A stretch of 44,474 nucleotides of DNA, taken from a bacterium (lineage in GTDB: Bacteria > Patescibacteriota > Microgenomatia > Daviesbacterales > UBA10151). A program made the position numbers and the translations under genes. The stretch covers positions 1 to 44,474 of the forward strand of contig JAUSJM010000032.1 in the NCBI GenBank assembly GCA_030647265.1, written 5' to 3'. Positions 39,303-44,474 of this stretch are shown piece after piece; position 1 is the first letter of the stretch; each line of letters starts with the position of its first letter. Under the pieces are notes generated by a model. That model worked only from the letters and a program-made list of their open reading frames with translations, had not been told where the DNA came from and made no database searches.

Positions 39303-42182
39303 ATGCAGGAAATTATTAATGAAGCATGGTTCTTTCTGCAGCAATATCTAGACCTTCATCGTTTTTTGGTACCTTTGGGAATCTTAGGTCTATGGCGTTG
39401 GGGGGTGTGGGTTTTTAAAAAAGTGATAGCCCTCCGTTATCGTCCCTCCAAGCAAACTTACTGGGCCACAACTTCCATCATCACTCCGGTCTATAATGAA
39501 AATCCTCAAATCTTTAAACAAGCCCTCTATTCCTGGATCTCTAATCAGCCGACAGAGATAATTGCCGTTGTTGATTCCTCAGACCAACCTTGCATTCAAA
39601 TCATGGAAAAAATTCAGCAGGAATTTACCAATGTCCGATTAATAGTCACCAACAAGCCCGGTAAAAGACCGGCTTTGGCCGATGGTATTTTGGCAGCCAA
39701 AGGCGAGATTGTGGCCTTAGTTGACAGTGATACCATCTGGTCAGAAGGTGTCCTGGATAATAGTCTGGCCCCCTTTAAAGATCAAAAAGTAGCCGGAGTT
39801 GCCACTTACCAAAACGTCCTCAACCCCAAAACAATCGCTCAAAAAATTTTTGATACCCAGCTTGATCTTCGTTATTGTGACGACTTCCCTTTTTTGGCTG
39901 CTGCAGGAAACGCCCTGGTTTGCCTTTCCGGACGAACCGCTTTTTACCGGCGGGATGTTGTTCTCCCCCTTCTTGATGATCTGGTCAATGAAACATTTTT
40001 AGGCACACCGGTAGTCAGCGGTGATGATAAGAGGTTAACTTATCTAGTATTGGCCCGGGGTTGGAAACTGGCTTATCAAGCAAACGTCCATGTTTATACT
40101 CCCGGAATGGCGGATATGGGCTCTTATTTAAAACAGCGGCTCCGTTGGTCAAGAAATAGCCTCCGAGCAGACATAAGAGCTATGATTGAAGGTTGGACAT
40201 GGCATTATCCGGCCTTAGCTTTCTTTCAAGTTGATAAAGTATTTCAAACTTTTGCCATCATTGTCAGTCCGATCTATTTTGTCATTTCCCTAATCCTAGG
40301 GCTTTGGATACCGGCAGGGATAATACTTGTTTGGTGGCTTGTCAGCCGGAGCGTTAAGATGTACCCCCATTTAAGACGCCGTCCCCAAGATTTGAAGATA
40401 CTCCCTATCTTTGTGCTTTATTCATTCTTAACCGCCATTATCAAACTTTATGCTTTCTTTACTTTAAATACCCAGGGGTGGATTACCAGATGGGATAAAT
40501 CACGTCTGCCGAGGTTTCGTTTTCTTCGAGAGGTACCAGCATATCTGGCAACCATCATCACAGTTTGTCTCTTCGGAGTGGGAATCTATTATTACCAGCA
40601 ACAAACTTATTTTCTTCCTCTTGCCCAGCGTCAGCAGCTCATTGCCAAAGCATTAGCTGAAGACATGCCGGCCCGATTTTCTGCCACTCAAACCGAAAGC
40701 ACACAAACTGTTCCTACTGCAGATTTACTGGTCAAACGATATACCGTGACTCAAGGGGATACTCTTTATAGTATCGCTGCAAAATTTGAGATTGACCAAT
40801 CTGACCTTCTGGCAGCCAACATAAGCCGGATTCCCAACTGGAACAATCTCGAACCGGGAGCAGTACTCAGTGTTCCCGGCAAAGATACCCATCTAACCCT
40901 GCCTTCTAACTTCAACTACCAAAGAATATACGCCGATCCCAAACGGATAACCTATACTGCAACAACTAATACCATCGAAATTTTTGGCCGCGGTCAAATT
41001 ATTGATTTGGCCGAAATCAGCACCGAGGTGGGGAAAGAACACCTTGAAGAAGTTTCCCCAGGAGTCTGGTTTCTAAAGTCCAATATCTTTTTACATTCGG
41101 GAACAACTTTAAACCTGGATCGTGACCAGGTTAAATGGCTCCGCATGAAAAGCGATAGCGGGGGCTATATTAATATATTAGCTTACAACGCCGTGCTTTT
41201 TACCAACGGGGTGCAAGTTACCTCTTGGGATGAACAAAACAACGATGCTGATAAAAATATGCAGGATGGACGAAGTTTTATCTTGGCCAAAGACAGCTCG
41301 AGGATGGACCTTTACAACAGCGAGTTTGCTTATCTTGGATTTCCCCGCACTCCGGATTTGACAGCCTCACCATACGGAGTGTCCTGGAGAATGAGTAACG
41401 GAAAACGTGGGACCGCCCTGCTTACAGGGGAGGTCATCAACAGCGATTTCCATAATAATTACTTTGGCGCCTATACTTTCGGCGCCACCGGAATTACCTG
41501 GCAGGATAATAAGTTTCATGACAATGTCCGTTACGGACTCGATACTCACGATGATTCAAACGGATTTTTAGTGGAAGGAAACATGGCCTACAACAACGGC
41601 AGTCATGGCATTATTTTTTCCAAACGCTGTGTTAATAATGTTATCCGCAACAATTTATCCTTTAACAATAAAGTTCACGGCATCATGCTGCACGAGCAAT
41701 CAAGTAACAATATCGTTGAAGACAACACGGCAAGCGGTAACGGAGAAGGAGGTGTTGTTATGTGGCACTCCAGCAACAACGTTGTCCGGAATAATAAAAT
41801 CTATGACAGCAAGTTGGGCATCAGGGCAAATGTCGGATCAAACAATAATTTGTTGGAGGGAAACAATATTTCCGGAATCTCCCAATATGCCATCTATCTT
41901 TATGACGGGGCAACTAATAATACTATCCGCCAAAATTCTTTAGTCAACAATAACCACGGTATTTACCTTAAATCCCCCAACAATATTGTTGAAAACAATG
42001 TCTTAAAGTATAACCAAACCGGCATTTACCTTACGGGGGATGCCCGGGAAAATGTAATTTCCCAAAACCAGATTATTTATAGCAAGCAATATGGTGTTTA
42101 TTCAAAAATATCTTCCGACCAACACAATTTCTTAAAAGACAACGAGTTTAAGAGAAACCGGAGAGATTTATTTGCGGTTTAA
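39303..42182 (+). CDS. Fused polysaccharide synthase (GT2) - LysM - AlgG-like C5-epimerase
   Basis: A 959-aa fusion. Residues 1-432 form a processive family-2 glycosyltransferase: first helix about 21-38, DSSD (91-94), DSD (141-143), GDD (240-242), QRLRW (278-282), then four helices and an interfacial QGWITRWDKSR segment. A LysM follows (about 479-525, YTVTQGDTLYSIAAKF). Residues about 545-959 are a right-handed beta-helix of AlgG type: YGVSW, the catalytic-type D-T-H-D (747-750, in VRYGLDTHDDSNGF; Pro replaced by Thr), and GSHGIIFSKRC. It would polymerise and export a polyuronate, anchor to peptidoglycan and epimerise residues outside. Ribosome site AGGGGGAA. Confidence 0.88.
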   Translation: MQEIINEAWFFLQQYLDLHRFLVPLGILGLWRWGVWVFKKVIALRYRPSKQTYWATTSIITPVYNENPQIFKQALYSWISNQPTEIIAVVDSSDQPCIQIMEKIQQEFTNVRLIVTNKPGKRPALADGILAAKGEIVALVDSDTIWSEGVLDNSLAPFKDQKVAGVATYQNVLNPKTIAQKIFDTQLDLRYCDDFPFLAAAGNALVCLSGRTAFYRRDVVLPLLDDLVNETFLGTPVVSGDDKRLTYLVLARGWKLAYQANVHVYTPGMADMGSYLKQRLRWSRNSLRADIRAMIEGWTWHYPALAFFQVDKVFQTFAIIVSPIYFVISLILGLWIPAGIILVWWLVSRSVKMYPHLRRRPQDLKILPIFVLYSFLTAIIKLYAFFTLNTQGWITRWDKSRLPRFRFLREVPAYLATIITVCLFGVGIYYYQQQTYFLPLAQRQQLIAKALAEDMPARFSATQTESTQTVPTADLLVKRYTVTQGDTLYSIAAKFEIDQSDLLAANISRIPNWNNLEPGAVLSVPGKDTHLTLPSNFNYQRIYADPKRITYTATTNTIEIFGRGQIIDLAEISTEVGKEHLEEVSPGVWFLKSNIFLHSGTTLNLDRDQVKWLRMKSDSGGYINILAYNAVLFTNGVQVTSWDEQNNDADKNMQDGRSFILAKDSSRMDLYNSEFAYLGFPRTPDLTASPYGVSWRMSNGKRGTALLTGEVINSDFHNNYFGAYTFGATGITWQDNKFHDNVRYGLDTHDDSNGFLVEGNMAYNNGSHGIIFSKRCVNNVIRNNLSFNNKVHGIMLHEQSSNNIVEDNTASGNGEGGVVMWHSSNNVVRNNKIYDSKLGIRANVGSNNNLLEGNNISGISQYAIYLYDGATNNTIRQNSLVNNNHGIYLKSPNNIVENNVLKYNQTGIYLTGDARENVISQNQIIYSKQYGVYSKISSDQHNFLKDNEFKRNRRDLFAV

Positions 42183-42186
42183 AAAA

Positions 42187-43329
42187 ATGAATGTTTTAAA
42201 TAGAAGCTTTTTACTTTTAGCAGTGCTATTTTTCCTGGTGATGTTGGGGATTTTCGTCTATTCCCTCTTTCTCCAAAGTTCCCCCAGTCTCGGACCAGAC
42301 TTTCAAAGCGTTTCTCCAAAGACTGTCATCGCCTATTATGTCAGTCCCTCGGGAGATGATAATAACAACGGTAAATCTGTAAGTTTACCCTTTAAAACAA
42401 TCCAAAAAGCTGTTGATTTAGCCCAGCCCGGTGAAACCATCCAGCTTGCCCCCGGGATTTACCTGCAAGATGTGGTCACCAAACGCGACGGGAAGAAAGA
42501 TGCTCCCATTGTCATTAGTGGTCCGACTGAGGCCATTGTCCAAGGCGGGGGCAGGGACAGGATTTTTGAAATTCACCACAATAATATTTTTTTACAGGGA
42601 TTTACCGTTAATGGGCACTTTTCTCAAACAGATTCTACTTCCGGATACCGCAGCAAACTTCTCTACATTCAAGGAAAAGGAGTCAAGGCAGGGGTCACGG
42701 GATTAAAAATCACCGGCATGACTATAAAAAATTCCGCAGGTGAATGTGTACGCCTCCGCTACTTTGCTCAAAATAACGAAGTCTCCCATAACAACATCCA
42801 AAACTGTGGGGTTGACGATTTCCTCTTTAATGGGGGAGGAAAAAACGGTGAGGGTATTTACATCGGCACCGCTCCCGAACAGTTAAAAGACAGGAAAAAC
42901 CCCACCGCTGATCCGGACCAATCCAACAACAACTGGATTCATGACAATAATATCAACACTCAAGGTAATGAATGCGTCGATATTAAGGAAGCCTCTTCAG
43001 GCAACATCGTGGAGAATAATAAATGCACCGGACAAATGGATCCGAAATCAGGGGGTATGGATTCAAGGGGCAGCAAGAACTCTTTTCGTAACAATATAAT
43101 CTTTGGAAATTTAGGCGCCGGAATCCGTTTAGGAGGTGACAAAATTACCGACGGAATTGATAACAATGTGTACGGCAACATTATTAAAGACAACCAGTCC
43201 GGGGGAATAAAATTCGAAAGAATAACTCAGGGAAAAATTTGCAGCAATATCATGTCAGGAAATATCGATGGTAATACGGTGGGCACTTTCGGAATACTGT
43301 TTAAACCAACCTCAAATTGCCCAAACTAA
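42187..43329 (+). CDS. Anchored right-handed beta-helix protein (polysaccharide lyase/epimerase candidate)
   Basis: ATG at 42187, 4 bp after the synthase stop, gives 380 aa. An N-terminal signal anchor (about 7-28) is followed by a DUF1565-like beta-helix entry (YYVSPSGDDNNNG, PFKTIQKAVDLAQPGETIQL, APGIY) and parallel beta-helix repeats with many Asn ladders. Lys in CVDIKEASSGN and Arg in GGMDSRGSKN are placed somewhat like the Lys/Arg pair of PL6-type lyases; this is tentative. It may cleave, modify or bind the polymer made by the upstream fusion. It ends base-to-base with the convergent PL7 gene. Confidence 0.8.
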   Translation: MNVLNRSFLLLAVLFFLVMLGIFVYSLFLQSSPSLGPDFQSVSPKTVIAYYVSPSGDDNNNGKSVSLPFKTIQKAVDLAQPGETIQLAPGIYLQDVVTKRDGKKDAPIVISGPTEAIVQGGGRDRIFEIHHNNIFLQGFTVNGHFSQTDSTSGYRSKLLYIQGKGVKAGVTGLKITGMTIKNSAGECVRLRYFAQNNEVSHNNIQNCGVDDFLFNGGGKNGEGIYIGTAPEQLKDRKNPTADPDQSNNNWIHDNNINTQGNECVDIKEASSGNIVENNKCTGQMDPKSGGMDSRGSKNSFRNNIIFGNLGAGIRLGGDKITDGIDNNVYGNIIKDNQSGGIKFERITQGKICSNIMSGNIDGNTVGTFGILFKPTSNCPN

Positions 43330-44259
43330 TTATTGATGGGTGACAGCGGCCTGATAAACAACAACCTCACCAAAGTTTCCGTCACTACAAAGTGATGAAC
43401 CTTCCTTGCTGCAGTTTGACTGGGTATAGGCTCCGGTTTTAAAGTAAGCACCGGAATAACTTTTGTCTAAAATATAGACAGAACTGCTCCCTCCGTTGTA
43501 ATAAACCTTTGTCTTTCCACTCCCTACCTCAAATTTGACGTTAAACCTTTTTCCCAAGGTGTAATTTGAATCAATGGTAAAGACATTTGAGCCGTTAACA
43601 TTGACATAAAGATTGGGATACTCTAAACGGATAACAACGACATCATCATCTGCATCATGGATTTGACCGGCCACAACATGTTTTTTAGTCTGGGGAACAG
43701 CAGTAATTGCCTCATCAAGAAACATGGTGTGAGTGCCTGTTGTAGAAGACCAACTGGCATTTTCCGCTCCCCCACCGGTCATCTCCCGGAGTTCGGAACG
43801 GGGATACTTTGAACCGCTGGTAGTTACACCGTTTACCGGCGCCCTAAAACGCAGGCCGCCTCCACTGGGCAAAAACCAGGGATCCATTATATAGGAAGAA
43901 AGTGTCGGTTGTTTTATTTCCGTAGGATGTCCGGAAGAGCCAATAGGAAGTGTTAATTTCCAGTTCAAGAGGTTTATGGTTTGGACAGATGAGGCCTCCT
44001 TTTGAGGAGCAGGTGAGGGAGTAGGTGTAGGAGTGGAGGTAGGAGTAACACTTAAAATTTTAGCTTCTTGGGGCTTGATAGGAAAAGGGTTAGAAACAAC
44101 AGCGGCACTTTTTGAAGTTTTACTATCTGCTTCAATCCTGGTATTAAAAAATAGTTTCTGGGAAAAAGCTGCTGTTACTAGAATTAATAGGACAGCCAGG
44201 CTGTAATATTTGGGGTGGGAAAAAAATTTCCGGGCAGGCTTTAGTACAGATTTAAACAT
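43330..44259 (-). CDS. PL7-family alginate lyase, membrane-anchored
   Basis: A 309-aa polysaccharide lyase. N-terminal anchor (about 19-36), Thr/Pro/Ser linker (VTPTSTPTPTPSPAP) and a PL7 jelly-roll from about residue 93 (INLLNWKLTLPIG). All three catalytic blocks are present: YPRSELREM (Arg154), GQIHD (Gln199, His201) and YFKTGAYTQ (Tyr288). In PL7 the QIH form is associated with polyguluronate or mixed blocks rather than polymannuronate. Transcribed toward the synthesis genes from its own promoter, it could trim or release the nascent polymer. Two Cys near the C-terminus may form a disulfide. Confidence 0.9.
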   Translation of the reverse strand: MFKSVLKPARKFFSHPKYYSLAVLLILVTAAFSQKLFFNTRIEADSKTSKSAAVVSNPFPIKPQEAKILSVTPTSTPTPTPSPAPQKEASSVQTINLLNWKLTLPIGSSGHPTEIKQPTLSSYIMDPWFLPSGGGLRFRAPVNGVTTSGSKYPRSELREMTGGGAENASWSSTTGTHTMFLDEAITAVPQTKKHVVAGQIHDADDDVVVIRLEYPNLYVNVNGSNVFTIDSNYTLGKRFNVKFEVGSGKTKVYYNGGSSSVYILDKSYSGAYFKTGAYTQSNCSKEGSSLCSDGNFGEVVVYQAAVTHQ

Positions 44260-44264
44260 TCAGT

Positions 44265-44283
44265 AGTTTGTTTAAAACAAACT
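44265..44283. promoter_or_regulatory. Palindrome at the PL7 start
   Basis: AGTTTGTTT-A-AAACAAACT, a perfect 9-1-9 palindrome ending 5 bp before the ATG. It lies in the leader downstream of the -10, so it could be a repressor site or an RNA hairpin that hides the start. Confidence 0.55.
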
Positions 44284-44289
44284 CGGGGA

Positions 44290-44318
44290 AGTGTAATGGG
44301 TCTTTGCCCATTTGTCAA
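44290..44318 (-). promoter_or_regulatory. PL7 lyase promoter with spacer palindrome
   Basis: -35 TTGACA (44313-44318), 17-bp spacer, -10 TACACT (44290-44295). The spacer contains AATGGG-TCTTTG-CCCATT (44295-44312), a second inverted repeat in operator position. Confidence 0.65.
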
Positions 44319-44410
44319 ATTTCTAAAAATTCCTCTTAAACCAATTTAAAAACGTCCTCCCTTACCAAAGTTAAAATGTCCCCTTAGCACTTAAGCAGTA
44401 ATTGGTTAAA

Positions 44411-44474
44411 ATGCATCATGCCTATGTGGATATGCATGATCAACTTAATGAAAAAGAGCAGTGTAAGTTTAAGA
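44411..44474 (+). CDS. Possible start of a gene cut by the window edge
   Basis: From ATG 44411 one frame stays open for 21 codons (MHHAYVDMHDQLNEKEQCKF) to the window end; a second frame from 44419 (MPMWICMINLMKK) is open too. The charged first frame is more protein-like. Upstream are two similar words, ACGTCCTCCCTTA and ATGTCCCCTTA, which could be ends of an insertion sequence. Too short to assign. Confidence 0.3.
   Translation, partial: MHHAYVDMHDQLNEKEQCKFK

Noticed and set aside
44330-44474. Insertion sequence end and transposase start at the right edge
   Set aside because: Two similar words and a 21-codon frame are suggestive, but no terminal repeat pair or transposase motif can be shown in the window.
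1-44474. CRISPR array, rRNA genes or a recoded genetic code
   Set aside because: No regularly spaced repeats and no rRNA sequence were seen, and TGA ends several well-supported genes.

Overview
The window looks like a chromosomal piece of a small-genome bacterium, most likely Candidate Phyla Radiation / Patescibacteria and perhaps Microgenomates-like. This is inference from gene content: a class II B12-dependent ribonucleotide reductase with its own CobO, a proton-pumping pyrophosphatase, compact overlapping operons, many small membrane-anchored extracytoplasmic proteins, a REP-type transposase, and wall enzymes without outer-membrane secretion genes. TGA is used as a stop (nrdR, the 49-aa microprotein), so there is no sign of UGA recoding. 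No rRNA is present and no 16S marker was available.

Layout. 0-5 kb: start of a possible M49-type peptidase, greA, tRNA-Glu(CTC) with a duplicated 3' tail, a sensor kinase with a receiver-only regulator, and a K+-independent H+-pyrophosphatase. 5-13.4 kb: a nucleotidyltransferase, lon behind a CIRCE-like operator, cobO, a RAYT transposase sitting directly behind its REP-like palindrome (further copies near 5.8 and 16.3 kb), and nrdR-nrdJ behind an NrdR box. 13.4-18.5 kb: extracytoplasmic folding and wall enzymes (cyclophilin, D,D-carboxypeptidase, L,D-transpeptidase) and a trxB-dsbB-dsbA thiol-redox operon. 18.5-22 kb: a FAD-linked 2-hydroxyacid dehydrogenase, class II aldolase and a PfkB sugar kinase.

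22-28.8 kb is a nine-gene copper operon led by csoR with a clear operator and promoter: csoR, DUF1573, a Cys-rich unknown, ccdA-like, a 49-aa Met-rich microprotein, a cupredoxin, copA, a UreH/SafE-cupredoxin fusion and copZ. CopA carries a 75-bp palindromic element inserted in frame. 28.8-36.9 kb: two tiny coupled genes, then an AT-rich type I restriction-modification island (hsdR-hsdM-AAA ATPase-membrane protein-hsdS-membrane protein). HsdR contains an unexpected extracellular-type beta-sandwich insertion.

37-44.3 kb: an HtrA-like protease and then the most interesting locus. A short UDP-glucose/GDP-mannose dehydrogenase, a single 959-aa protein that fuses a processive GT2 polysaccharide synthase, a LysM and an AlgG-like mannuronan C5-epimerase, a second beta-helix protein, and a convergent PL7 alginate lyase with all three family motifs. 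Read together they form a minimal polyuronate (alginate-like) exopolysaccharide pathway suited to a single-membrane cell: precursor oxidation, polymerisation/export, wall binding and epimerisation in one chain, and trimming by the lyase.
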